From: Bacteroidales bacterium
Lineage (GTDB): Bacteria; Bacteroidota; Bacteroidia; Bacteroidales; F082
Direction of reading: 5' to 3'
Assembly: GCA_029933565.1 (NCBI GenBank)
Contig: JAOZNY010000001.1
Span: 4,356 to 43,171, forward strand
DNA length: 38,816 nucleotides
Position 1 is the first letter of the stretch. Each line of letters opens with the position of its first letter. The notes beneath the pieces were generated by a model. That model did not search any database. It saw nothing but the letters and a program-made list of their open reading frames with translations, and was not told the DNA's origin. This document shows positions 28,308-36,880 of this stretch, in pieces. The translations under genes and the position numbers were made by a program.

Positions 28308-28342
28308 AAAAGGACTTTGTTGATTAACTTAGTCCTTTTATT
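28308..28342 (+). terminator. Intrinsic terminator
   Basis: AAAAGGACT-ttgttgattaactt-AGTCCTTTTATTTTTTT. Confidence 0.8.
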
Positions 28343-28473
28343 TTTTTCATGAAAACTTAATAAGCTGAATCCCTTTGTATAAGCAGTTTTCAACATCTTT
28401 TGTTTGAAAACTATTTAATAAATATGTTTAAGTACAAGCGCAAGTTGATATTTTTGCCAGAAATTACAAATAA

Positions 28474-30336
28474 ATGTCGGCAGAATACACAGAGGATAGC
28501 ATACGGTCGTTGGATTGGAAGGAGCACATCAGGCTTAGGCCGGGTATGTACATTGGTAAGCTTGGAGATGGAAGTTCGCAGGATGACGGAATTTATGTAC
28601 TCTTAAAGGAGATAATAGATAACTCCATCGACGAATTTGTAATGGGACATGGTAATACCATTGAGGTTACTATTAGTGATAGGGAGGTTAGTGTACGCGA
28701 TTTTGGAAGGGGAATGCCTCTTGGAAAAGTTGATGCCTGCGTTAGCAAAATAAATACCGGAGCCAAATACGATTCAAAGGTATTTAAAAAGGCTGTTGGT
28801 TTGAATGGTGTTGGATCAAAGGCAGTTAATGCCTTGTCGCAATATTTTAAGGCTCAATCGATAAGGGAAAATAAAACCAAGTTAATTGAGTACCAAAGGG
28901 GTGCAGTAACCAAAGATGCTAAAATAGTAAGTAGTGATGAAAAAACGGGAACAATTATTTCCTTTATACCCGACACTGAGATTTTTGGAAATTATAAATA
29001 TCTTTTTGAATATGTTGAGGAAATGCTATGGAATTATGTGTTCCTTAACAATGGACTTACCATAGTTTTCAACGGTCAGAAAATGCAGGCTAAAAATGGC
29101 CTGATTGATTTATTGGAACATAATCTCAATGGAAACGGCCCACTGCTCTACCCTATCGTACACATTACAGAAGGCGATTTTGAATGTGCTTTCAGTCACA
29201 GTTCAAGAACTTATAGCGAAGAGTATTACTCTTTTGTAAATGGTCAGCATACTACTTCGGGAGGAACTCACCAAAATGCATTTAAGGAAGCAATTGTTAA
29301 AACAATACGTGAATTCTTTAATAAGGATTTTGAGACCAACGATATACGCACATCAATTTTTGCGGCAATGTCAATAAAAGTTCAGGAACCAATTTTTGAG
29401 TCACAGACTAAAACAAAATTGGGTTCTCAATATATTGAGCCTGACGGACAAACTATTAGAAACTACATTCACGACCTTGTAAAACGTAATCTCGATAATT
29501 ACCTACATATTAATAGCGAAGATGCAGAAATTTTGCATAGAAAAATCCTTCAGAATGAGAAGGAACGGAAAGATATGGCAGGTATTAAAAAACTTGCTCG
29601 TGAAAGTGTGAAGCGAGTTAGCCTTCATAACAAAAAACTTCGCGATTGTCGTATCCACCTTAACAGTCATCACGAAAAAAGGCTGGAAACAACTATATTT
29701 ATTACGGAGGGTGATTCGGCCAGTGGTTCAATAACCAAGTCGCGCGATGTTAAAACACAGGCAGTTTTTAGCCTTAAAGGTAAACCTTTGAATAGTTATG
29801 GTCTCAGTAAGAAAATTGTTTACCAAAACGAAGAATTTAACTTACTTCAATCGGCATTGAATATCGATGAAAGTATGGACGATCTTAGGTATAACAATAT
29901 TGTTGTTGCAACAGATGCCGATGTTGACGGTATGCATATCAGATTGCTTCTGCTAACTTTCTTTTTGCAGTTTTATCCCGATTTGGTAAAAGGAGGTCAT
30001 CTTTACATTTTACAGACTCCGCTATTTAGGGTAAGAAACAAAAAGGAAACATTGTATTGCTATAATGATAATGAAAGGAATAATGCAATCGATAAACTAA
30101 AACCAAATCCTGAAATAACACGATTTAAAGGACTTGGTGAAATCTCACCATCAGAGTTCAAGCATTTTATTGGAAACAATATCAGGCTCGAACCTGTAAT
30201 TCTAAAAGGAGAGTCAACAATAAATGAAACCCTTGAATTTTACATGGGAAAAAATACTCCAAAACGTCAGGAGTTTATAATCAATAATCTTCGTGTTGAA
30301 GAAAGTGTTAATTTGGATGATGTAAAGGTTGCCTAA
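28474..30336 (+). CDS. parE: DNA topoisomerase IV subunit B (ParE / GyrB-type)
   Basis: [77 protein letters not shown]. Confidence 0.92.
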   Translation: MSAEYTEDSIRSLDWKEHIRLRPGMYIGKLGDGSSQDDGIYVLLKEIIDNSIDEFVMGHGNTIEVTISDREVSVRDFGRGMPLGKVDACVSKINTGAKYDSKVFKKAVGLNGVGSKAVNALSQYFKAQSIRENKTKLIEYQRGAVTKDAKIVSSDEKTGTIISFIPDTEIFGNYKYLFEYVEEMLWNYVFLNNGLTIVFNGQKMQAKNGLIDLLEHNLNGNGPLLYPIVHITEGDFECAFSHSSRTYSEEYYSFVNGQHTTSGGTHQNAFKEAIVKTIREFFNKDFETNDIRTSIFAAMSIKVQEPIFESQTKTKLGSQYIEPDGQTIRNYIHDLVKRNLDNYLHINSEDAEILHRKILQNEKERKDMAGIKKLARESVKRVSLHNKKLRDCRIHLNSHHEKRLETTIFITEGDSASGSITKSRDVKTQAVFSLKGKPLNSYGLSKKIVYQNEEFNLLQSALNIDESMDDLRYNNIVVATDADVDGMHIRLLLLTFFLQFYPDLVKGGHLYILQTPLFRVRNKKETLYCYNDNERNNAIDKLKPNPEITRFKGLGEISPSEFKHFIGNNIRLEPVILKGESTINETLEFYMGKNTPKRQEFIINNLRVEESVNLDDVKVA

Positions 30337-30346
30337 AACCTTTATT

Positions 30347-31093
30347 ATGGGCACAAAGGGCGAATATTCAAAATACCAGATAAAACATATTGAGTTTGTG
30401 AAGAACAAACTTGCCAAGGCAGTTATCGATTATAAGATGATTGCAGATGGTGATAAAGTGCTTGTTGCAATTAGTGGGGGAAAAGACTCGCTGGTGCTGC
30501 TTGAAGCATTATCTGCTTTTAAAAAGTTTCAAAAGGTTGAGTTTGACCTTGTAGCTATTCACATAAACGTTATTGATGTTGCCTATGAGGTCAAACGCGA
30601 CTTTTTATTGGAACTTAGTAACTCCCTGGACGTAAAATTGGACTTTGTTGAAATTGAGGCAGGAATTGAAGACCGAGGCAAAAAAGCCCCTTGCTTTGTT
30701 TGCTCTTGGCATAGGCGTAAAACCTTGTTTACCTACGCAAAAGAAAATGGATTCAACAAACTAGCATTAGGCCATCACATGGATGATGCGGTTGAGACCT
30801 TAATATTGAATATGGCCTATCACGCAAATATTTCCTCACTTCCTGGTGTTCTCAGTATGTTTGATGGTGTACTGAGTTTGATAAGGCCGCTTATTTTACT
30901 GACCAACCACGATACCCAAGAATTTGCTAACATCAAGAAATATCCAAAATTAAAAACTGAATGTCCATTTGAAGACCTTACAAAAAGGACAACAGCAAGA
31001 AATTTAATAAAACAATTGGAACAAATCCATCCTAAGGCAAAACAAAATCTTTTTAAATCACTTAGCAATATTGATTTGGAGTATTTGCCATAG
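30347..31093 (+). CDS. TtcA-like PP-loop ATPase (tRNA thiolation family)
   Basis: PP-loop VAISGGKDSLVLLEAL; APCFVCSWHRRKTLF (CxxC); LALGHHMDDAVETLILN. ATG 30347 is preferred to the ORF-track TTG 30329. Confidence 0.87.
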   Translation: MGTKGEYSKYQIKHIEFVKNKLAKAVIDYKMIADGDKVLVAISGGKDSLVLLEALSAFKKFQKVEFDLVAIHINVIDVAYEVKRDFLLELSNSLDVKLDFVEIEAGIEDRGKKAPCFVCSWHRRKTLFTYAKENGFNKLALGHHMDDAVETLILNMAYHANISSLPGVLSMFDGVLSLIRPLILLTNHDTQEFANIKKYPKLKTECPFEDLTKRTTARNLIKQLEQIHPKAKQNLFKSLSNIDLEYLP

Positions 31094-31114
31094 GGGGTTT
31101 ATTTCAACTTAAAA

Positions 31115-31165
31115 GACCAACTGCTTTGTTGGTGGTCATGTTCTGATGGCTTTGCCAATATTTTT
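31115..31165 (+). repeat. Tandem small hairpins (REP-like and/or terminator) after the ttcA-like gene
   Basis: GACCAAC-tgcttt-GTTGGTGGTC, then TGGC-ttt-GCCA followed by a T-rich tract. Confidence 0.5.
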
Positions 31166-31173
31166 TAATTTTT

Positions 31174-31266
31174 GAACGACGAATATCGATTAACGAATAA
31201 TGATTTAAGATGTAAATGAATTTCAAAAATTCTAAAATCGTTAATCAGTGTTCGATATTCAAAAAA
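31174..31266. repeat. Inverted pair of phase-locked heptamer arrays
   Basis: Plus strand 31174-31215: GAACGAC GAATATC GATTAAC GAATAAT GATTTAA GATGTAA. The minus strand of the right side (to 31266) reads TTTTTT GAATATC GAACACT GATTAAC GATTTTA GAATTTT. Confidence 0.75.
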
Positions 31267-31337
31267 CAATAAGAACTTAAAACCCCCATATTGGTGTAAT
31301 CCAAAGCCACCTTCATAGAATGTGTGATTTTTACTAA

Positions 31338-31387
31338 TTTGACAGGATTTCAAGTTTTACTGCTTTTGACAGGATTTACAGGTTTTA
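31338..31387 (+). repeat. Direct repeat TTTGACAGGATTT(C/A)(A/C)AGTTTTA-like, 2 copies
   Basis: tttgacaggatttcaagtttta at 31338 and tttgacaggatttacaggtttta at 31365. Confidence 0.6.
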
Positions 31388-31519
31388 TTGGAAAACCACC
31401 GTTCCTGAAAATACTGGACATGGTTGCTGCCTGAAAAATGTGCATAGACAAATTTGAAATATTTAAACATATAATAAAAACAATTCAAGAAAGCATGCTA
31501 GGCACGAGTCCCCTTTGTC

Positions 31520-31554
31520 AACTCCCAACTTCTAACTTCCAACTCCCAACCCTA
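31520..31554 (-). repeat. Heptamer array AACTCCC-AACTTCT-AACTTCC-AACTCCC-AACCCTA, including the glnN stop codon
   Basis: Five in-phase 7-nt units; the last contains the stop codon (cta = TAG on the minus strand). Confidence 0.7.
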
Positions 31555-33741
31555 CTTCAGAAACAATAATTCCCTATACTTCGGCAAAGGCCATAACTCA
31601 TTATCAACCAAGAGTTCAAGTTTATCAACATCATTTCTTATATCATCAAAATATTTATAAACATTGTTACGGTAAGCATAACCTTTTTCGGTAATATCTT
31701 CAATTCTGTTTGCTACTTTCCTTGCTCCTACCATACTGTCGACCAACTCTTTAATAGAAGAAACATGTTCAGAGATCTGTTTTATTGTATTCAACTGGTT
31801 TCTGGATAGTTTTACATAGGTTTTCGAATCCAGAACATCTTTAAGTCCTTTGGCATTAACTATTAGCCTGTTTTGATATTTGATGGCTGTTGGAAGAATA
31901 TGGTTTATCGCAATATCGCCCATAACTCTGGCTTCAATCTGGATCTTCTTAATATACTTTTCCATTTTTATTTCATACCTAGCCTCCAGTTCCTTACGAT
32001 TCATAACATCGTGACTCTCAAAAACCTTAACCGTTTTATCAGATTTAAAAGCAGCTAGTGCTTCAGGAGTGGAACTGTGGTTTGACAATCCTCGTTTTTT
32101 GGCCTCTTTCTTCCATTCTTCGCTATAAGAATTACCTTCAAAACGAATATCTTTTGATTCGATAATGTATCTCTTTACAATATTAAAAATAGCATCATCC
32201 TTTTTAAGACCCTCTTTTATCAATTTGTCGACATCGGCTTTAAAATATGTTAGTTGGTCAGCCATTATTGTGTTAAGCACAAACATGGGCTTAGCCGTAT
32301 TGGCAGAAGAACCAACTGCCCTAAACTCAAATTTATTTCCTGTAAAAGCAAATGGCGAAGTACGGTTACGATCGGTATTGTCGAGTAAAATCTCAGGAAT
32401 TTTTGGAAAACCCAACGAGCCACTCGAATTATTAGAAGACTGCAGAGCCGCCTTTGAAGGCATACTTTCAATTTCGTTGAGGGTTTGTGTTATTTGCTCT
32501 CCCAGAAAAACCGAAATAATTGCCGGAGGGGCTTCATGGCCACCAAGTCGAAGATCGTTTCCTGCCGAAGCAATACTCGCCCTTATCAATTCTTCATTTT
32601 CATGAACTGCTTTTAAAATATTTGCTAAAATGCTTATAAATCTAAAATTGTCTTTTTTATCCTTACCGGGAGAAAGCAGATTAACGCCAGTATCAGTTGC
32701 CAGCGACCAGTTATTATGCTTACCTGAACCATTTACTCCGGCATAAGGTTTTTCGTGCAACAGCACCTTAAAATCATGCTTCTTGGAAACAGTATCCAAA
32801 AGGTGCATTAGCAATTGATTATGGTCAACTGCAATATTGACTTCCTCGTAAACAGGGGCACACTCAAACTGACTTGGTGCAACTTCGTTATGCCTAGTTT
32901 TTAAGGGAATACCAAGTTTATGCGATTCAATTTCCAACTCCTGCATAAATGCCAATGCCCTACGATTGATTGTTCCGAAATAATGGTCAGACAATTGCTG
33001 GTCCTTTGCAGAGGAATGACCAAAAACAGTTTTCCCCGTGAGGATAAGGTCGGGTCTGGCACTAAAAAGTGCATTGTCAACCAGAAAATATTCCTGTTCC
33101 CATCCTAAGTTAGGATATACTTTTTCAATATTCTTATCAAAATATTTACAAACCTGAGTTCCAATTTCATCCAATGCTTTTATGGATCGCAAAAGAGGTG
33201 TTTTATAATCAAGCGATTCTCCTGTATAGGCAACAAATATTGTAGGTATACAAAGAGTGCTGTCGATAATAAATGCCGGCGATGTAGGATCCCAGGCGGT
33301 ATATCCTCTTGCTTCAAAAGTACTTCTTATTCCACCACTTGGGAAACTCGAAGCATCTGGTTCTTGCTGTATAAGCGATGCTCCCTGAAATTCCTCAATT
33401 GCCAATCCATTACTCATAGGACTAACAAAAGAATCGTGCTTTTCGGCAGTGGAACCTGTTAAAGGGTGAAACCAATGTGTGTAATGTGTAGCTCCTTTAT
33501 TGGTTGCCCAGGCTTTCATTGCCGAAGCTATCTGATCTGTAATTTTCCTGTCAATACGAAAACCCTTATCAATTGCTTTCATAACTACCTTAAAAGCCTC
33601 CTTAGTGAGGTATTCCTTCATTACAGCCTGATTAAAAGTCATTGAACCATAATAGTCGGATATCTTTTTTGATGGGTAAACCACCTCTTTTACTTGTCTG
33701 TCGATTGTCTGCTCAAGGGCAACAAACCTAAAATTAGTCAT
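31552..33741 (-). CDS. glnN: Glutamine synthetase type III
   Basis: 729 aa; HNEVAPSQFECAPVYEEVNIAVDHNQLLMHLLDTVSKKHDFKVLLHEKPYAGVNGSGKHNNWSL; NRTSPFAFTGNKFEFRAVGSS. Confidence 0.96.
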   Translation of the reverse strand: MTNFRFVALEQTIDRQVKEVVYPSKKISDYYGSMTFNQAVMKEYLTKEAFKVVMKAIDKGFRIDRKITDQIASAMKAWATNKGATHYTHWFHPLTGSTAEKHDSFVSPMSNGLAIEEFQGASLIQQEPDASSFPSGGIRSTFEARGYTAWDPTSPAFIIDSTLCIPTIFVAYTGESLDYKTPLLRSIKALDEIGTQVCKYFDKNIEKVYPNLGWEQEYFLVDNALFSARPDLILTGKTVFGHSSAKDQQLSDHYFGTINRRALAFMQELEIESHKLGIPLKTRHNEVAPSQFECAPVYEEVNIAVDHNQLLMHLLDTVSKKHDFKVLLHEKPYAGVNGSGKHNNWSLATDTGVNLLSPGKDKKDNFRFISILANILKAVHENEELIRASIASAGNDLRLGGHEAPPAIISVFLGEQITQTLNEIESMPSKAALQSSNNSSGSLGFPKIPEILLDNTDRNRTSPFAFTGNKFEFRAVGSSANTAKPMFVLNTIMADQLTYFKADVDKLIKEGLKKDDAIFNIVKRYIIESKDIRFEGNSYSEEWKKEAKKRGLSNHSSTPEALAAFKSDKTVKVFESHDVMNRKELEARYEIKMEKYIKKIQIEARVMGDIAINHILPTAIKYQNRLIVNAKGLKDVLDSKTYVKLSRNQLNTIKQISEHVSSIKELVDSMVGARKVANRIEDITEKGYAYRNNVYKYFDDIRNDVDKLELLVDNELWPLPKYRELLFLK

Positions 33742-33747
33742 AATTTA

Positions 33748-35199
33748 TCAGTTTTTAGTTTTTCGTATTAGCATCAAGCCAATAAATGTTAATGCTCCAT
33801 TAATAATTAGTAACTCAAACCCTATTTGGTAGCCATTAAAAATATACTCAGAATAATGACTTATAAAAAATGACATTATTGGAGATAATATTGCAATAAA
33901 TGGCACCAACTTATCATATACCTTAAAGTTTGTAAAAAGACCAAATGCATATAAACCCAAAAGCGGTCCGTAGGTATAGCCCGCAAATGTAAATAATTGG
34001 TCAATAATTGCTCTGTCGTTAATTAACTCAAACAGAATTATGACAAAAATAATTATTACAGCCATTACTAAGTGAACTCGCTTTCTCCATTTTTTCAACA
34101 AGTTTTCATTATTGCTATGTTTTTTATCAAGTTCCAGAATATCAAGGCTTACCGAAGTTGTTAAGGCAGTTAAAGCACTGTCGGCACTGGAGTAGGCAGC
34201 CGAAATAAGTCCAATAATAAATACTATTCCTGCTGTTAGACCCAAATACTCAAATGCAATCGTTGGAAATAAGTGGTCGGTAGTTGCCGGAATGGGAATA
34301 TTAAATTGTTGTGAATAGATATAAAGGACAGCACCCAGAAAAAGAAAAATAAGATTTACCGGTATTAAAATAAGGCTCAAACTTGTCATATTCTTTTGAG
34401 CATCTTTAAGGTTACGGCAACTTAGGTTTTTCTGCATCATATCCTGATCAAGCCCTGTCATAACAATAGTTATAAACATGCCACTTAAAAATAGTTTTAT
34501 AAAATTTTGTTTCGAATCAATGTCAGTTACAATAATATTTGAAAGGTCACTATCCCATACTTCTTTAATCATTAACCCAAAATTGATATCCATTTTTTCA
34601 ATTATCAGGGAAATGCTCAATATCACTGCCAGCAGCATAAACGTTGTTTGAAGGGTATCGGTCCAAACAATGGTTTTAATCCCTCCTTTTAATGTGTAGA
34701 GATGGATTAACGCCATGAATAATATTACCGTTAGCCAAAATGGAATATTGTAATGATCGAAGACAAAAAACTGAAGCACACTTATAACTAAGAACATGCG
34801 GAATGATGCTCCAACAACCCTAGACAGTAAAAAGAATGAAGCCCCTGTTTTATAGGCATACTTACCAAAGCGAGTATTTAGATATGTGTAAATTGAGATG
34901 AGCTTAAGTTTATAATAGAGTGGTAATAAAACAAGTGAGATAACTGCATAGCCAGCCAGATAGCCCAGTACAATAACAAAATAGCTAAAGTGAGTTGTAC
35001 CAACCCAGCCCGGCACCGAAATAAAAGTAACACCCGACAATGATGCTCCAATCATGCCATAAGCAACCACAAACCATGGTGATTTTTTATTACCAATAAA
35101 AAAACTCTGATTATCGGCATTGCGCGATGTAAACCACGAAATACTGAAAATAGCAGCAGTGTAGACTAGGAATACTAATAATATTATTTGTGGGTTCAT
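33748..35199 (-). CDS. Sodium:solute symporter (SSS family)
   Basis: About 13 TM; FIGNKKSPWFVVAYGMIGASLSGVTFISVPGWVGTTHFSY; GLDQDMMQKNLSCRNLKDAQKN; GLISAAYSSADSALTALTTS. Confidence 0.93.
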   Translation of the reverse strand: MNPQIILLVFLVYTAAIFSISWFTSRNADNQSFFIGNKKSPWFVVAYGMIGASLSGVTFISVPGWVGTTHFSYFVIVLGYLAGYAVISLVLLPLYYKLKLISIYTYLNTRFGKYAYKTGASFFLLSRVVGASFRMFLVISVLQFFVFDHYNIPFWLTVILFMALIHLYTLKGGIKTIVWTDTLQTTFMLLAVILSISLIIEKMDINFGLMIKEVWDSDLSNIIVTDIDSKQNFIKLFLSGMFITIVMTGLDQDMMQKNLSCRNLKDAQKNMTSLSLILIPVNLIFLFLGAVLYIYSQQFNIPIPATTDHLFPTIAFEYLGLTAGIVFIIGLISAAYSSADSALTALTTSVSLDILELDKKHSNNENLLKKWRKRVHLVMAVIIIFVIILFELINDRAIIDQLFTFAGYTYGPLLGLYAFGLFTNFKVYDKLVPFIAILSPIMSFFISHYSEYIFNGYQIGFELLIINGALTFIGLMLIRKTKN

Positions 35200-35215
35200 T
35201 TTATGAAAGGTTTGA

Positions 35216-35254
35216 AACCCCTCTGCCCTTCGGGCATCTCCCCAAAGGGGAGAA
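35216..35254 (+). repeat. GC-rich dispersed hairpin repeat, copy 2
   Basis: AACCCCTCTGCCCTTCGGGCATCTCCCCAAAGGGGAGAA, matching the reverse complement of 4996-5034; hairpins GCCC-ttc-GGGC and CTCCCC-aaa-GGGGAG. Confidence 0.8.
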
Positions 35255-35255
35255 A

Positions 35256-35279
35256 TGGAGTATTGGAGAGGTGGAATGT
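35256..35279 (+). repeat. Octamer array TGGAGTAT-TGGAGAGG-TGGAATGT
   Basis: Three in-phase 8-nt units of the TGGAGTNN family found around the four-helix-bundle gene. Confidence 0.55.
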
Positions 35280-35303
35280 TGATGCCGTTACGGTCATGAA
35301 ATC

Positions 35304-35387
35304 CGTCTTTGCGAGGAGGAACGACGAAGCAATCTCATTTCTTTTAGCAACATCGATTGAGATTGCTTCGCTATGCTCGCAATGACG
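35304..35387. mobile_element. MITE/REP-like palindromic element (84 bp, non-coding)
   Basis: Left arm CGTCTTTGCGAGGAGGAACGACGAAGCAATCTCA; the right arm reverse complement is CGTCATTGCGAGCATAGCGAAGCAATCTCA. Confidence 0.75.
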
Positions 35388-35421
35388 ATTAGACTTTATG
35401 GAGGTGGTTTTGGAAATTGTT

Positions 35422-36012
35422 TTACCTATCATAATCCAATCTTCTAAGCATTTCTGCAAACTCGAGTAACGAATCAACTGTCAAGTTCGCATCAACAGTA
35501 ACTTTTTCTTCAGATTTGTGGAGTACGGTTTTCATTCCGGCATTTTTTCCAAACAAAATATCGCTTTCCGAATCTCCTACCATGACTGATATTTTAAAAT
35601 CAATTTCAGGAAAATCCGACTTTGCCTTTTCTGCCATCCATATTCCTGGTTTACGACAATTTACTGCTTTGGTAGCAAGTTCAGGACAAAAATAGATTGC
35701 ATCAACTCGTCCATCATTTTTCAAAAAATAAGTCTGTAATTTGTCATGAATGGAGTTTAAATCACCTTCGCTCATCAACCCCTTCCCTATTCCCTGCTGA
35801 TTTGTAACAATAAAAATATATTTGAAATATTTAGAAAAAACTGAAACGGCTTCAACCACACCGGGTAAAAATTCAAACTCTTCCCAATTAGTAATGTAAC
35901 CGCCAAATATTCGTTTATTTATTACTCCGTCTCTATCGAGGAATAAAGACCAGGATTTATCTATTTCTGAAATGAAATCAGCCATCCTACTTTGGGAACA
36001 TTTGATTTTCAA
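35422..36012 (-). CDS. gmhB: HAD-IIIA family D-glycero-D-manno-heptose 1,7-bisphosphate phosphatase-like
   Basis: LFLDRDGVINKRIFGGYITNWEEFEFLPGVVEA; IVTNQQGIGKGLMSEGDLNSIHDKL; CRKPGIWMAEKA; MVGDSESDILFGKNAGMKTV. Overlaps gmhA. Confidence 0.9.
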   Translation of the reverse strand: MKIKCSQSRMADFISEIDKSWSLFLDRDGVINKRIFGGYITNWEEFEFLPGVVEAVSVFSKYFKYIFIVTNQQGIGKGLMSEGDLNSIHDKLQTYFLKNDGRVDAIYFCPELATKAVNCRKPGIWMAEKAKSDFPEIDFKISVMVGDSESDILFGKNAGMKTVLHKSEEKVTVDANLTVDSLLEFAEMLRRLDYDR

Positions 36013-36559
36013 TTATCTCGCAAATAATATGGCCTATCAGGATATGAGTTTCCTGCACACGCGCAGTATTTTTTGATGGCACCTGAATATTTATATTACA
36101 GTTTTCCTCCAGCAAACCTCCACCCTGCCCTGATAATCCAAATGTGTACATTCCAATTTCATTTGCTTTTTCAACGGCCTTAATAACATTTGCCGAATTT
36201 CCTGAGGTAGAAATACCAATTAAAACATCACCATTTCTACCGGCTGCTTCAACCATGCGACTATAAATTTCTTCATAACCATAGTCGTTGCCAACCGCTG
36301 TTACATAGGAAGTATTTACATGAAGTGCTTCGGCATACAGTGGCGGTCTGTCGTATTGAAAACGCCCCGATAATTCAGCTGCAATATGTTGAGCATCAGA
36401 GGCACTGCCACCATTACCACAAAGTAAAACCTTACCTCCTTTTTTAAATGTTGCAACACACACATCAGCAATTTGATTTATTTTATCAAGATTTGCCTTG
36501 TCTTCAAGAAACTTCTCCTTGGTATTTATTGATTGTCTTATTATTTCTTCTACGTTCAT
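35987..36559 (-). CDS. gmhA: Phosphoheptose isomerase (SIS domain)
   Basis: LLCGNGGSASDAQHIAAELSGRFQYDRPPLYAEALHVNTSYVTAVGNDYGYEEIYSR; GISTSGNSANVIKAVE. Confidence 0.93.
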   Translation of the reverse strand: MNVEEIIRQSINTKEKFLEDKANLDKINQIADVCVATFKKGGKVLLCGNGGSASDAQHIAAELSGRFQYDRPPLYAEALHVNTSYVTAVGNDYGYEEIYSRMVEAAGRNGDVLIGISTSGNSANVIKAVEKANEIGMYTFGLSGQGGGLLEENCNINIQVPSKNTARVQETHILIGHIICEIIENQMFPK

Positions 36560-36612
36560 GCTTTTTTATAAAATTCAAAATTAATATTTTTCACGAAGAG
36601 GCGCAATATTTT

Positions 36613-36652
36613 TTCACGCAGCAACGCAACGAGGCAACAACACAACAACACA
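36613..36652 (+). repeat. Phase-locked octamer array TTCACGCA-GCAACGCA-ACGAGGCA-ACAACACA-ACAACACA
   Basis: Five consecutive 8-nt units all ending in CA, upstream of gmhA. Confidence 0.65.
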
Positions 36653-36675
36653 ACGTTTTTTTATATAATCCTTTT

Positions 36676-36727
36676 ACTCCACTTGTCTGCCGTAGCCCTA
36701 GCGAGGGCGGAATACTCAACACTCCAC
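36676..36727. repeat. GC palindrome (CCGTAGCCCTAGCGAGGGCGG) flanked by ACTCCAC direct repeats
   Basis: ACTCCAC at 36676-36682 and 36721-36727. Minus-strand units TGGAGTAA and TGGAGTGT belong to the same octamer family. Confidence 0.5.
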
Positions 36728-36816
36728 CTATTCCTGTTTCAAACTCGGCAATCTACTTCGGTATTTTCTTAATTGGATTGTTTGTTATTTACCGTTTCAG
36801 AAGAAGGTTGGCTTAA
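36727..36816 (+). pseudogene. Isolated C-terminal TM plus basic tail (sorting-signal-like) relic
   Basis: Reads PIPVSNSAIYFGIFLIGLFVIYRFRRRLA*; no upstream coding body, only repeats and gmhA antisense. Confidence 0.4.
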
Positions 36817-36838
36817 TATAAACATAAAAATATTTATC

Positions 36839-36872
36839 AAAAGGCTGCTTCGAAAGAAGTGGCCTTTTTTGC
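36839..36872. terminator. Intrinsic terminator near the glycosyltransferase 3' end
   Basis: AAAAGGCTGCTTC-gaaa-GAAGTGGCCTTTTTT. Confidence 0.75.
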
Positions 36873-36880
36873 TTGCCTTT

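Noticed and set aside
28474-30336. Missing parC next to parE as an anomaly
   Set aside because: parC is not always adjacent to parE in Bacteroidetes, so its absence from this window is not informative.
31165-31353. 62-aa minus-strand ORF
   Set aside because: Composed of the heptamer-array region; translation is a by-product of repeat sequence.
35196-35477. 93-aa ORF (RHCEHSEAISIDVAKRNEIASSFLLAKTDF...) and the opposite 65-aa ORF as genes
   Set aside because: Their sequence is mostly translation of the palindromic MITE-like and GC-rich hairpin repeats, and they overlap gmhB or the symporter start region.
36448-36816. 122-aa ORF as a real protein
   Set aside because: The first two thirds is gmhA antisense plus repeat sequence; only the final ~29 codons look protein-derived and are listed as a relic.
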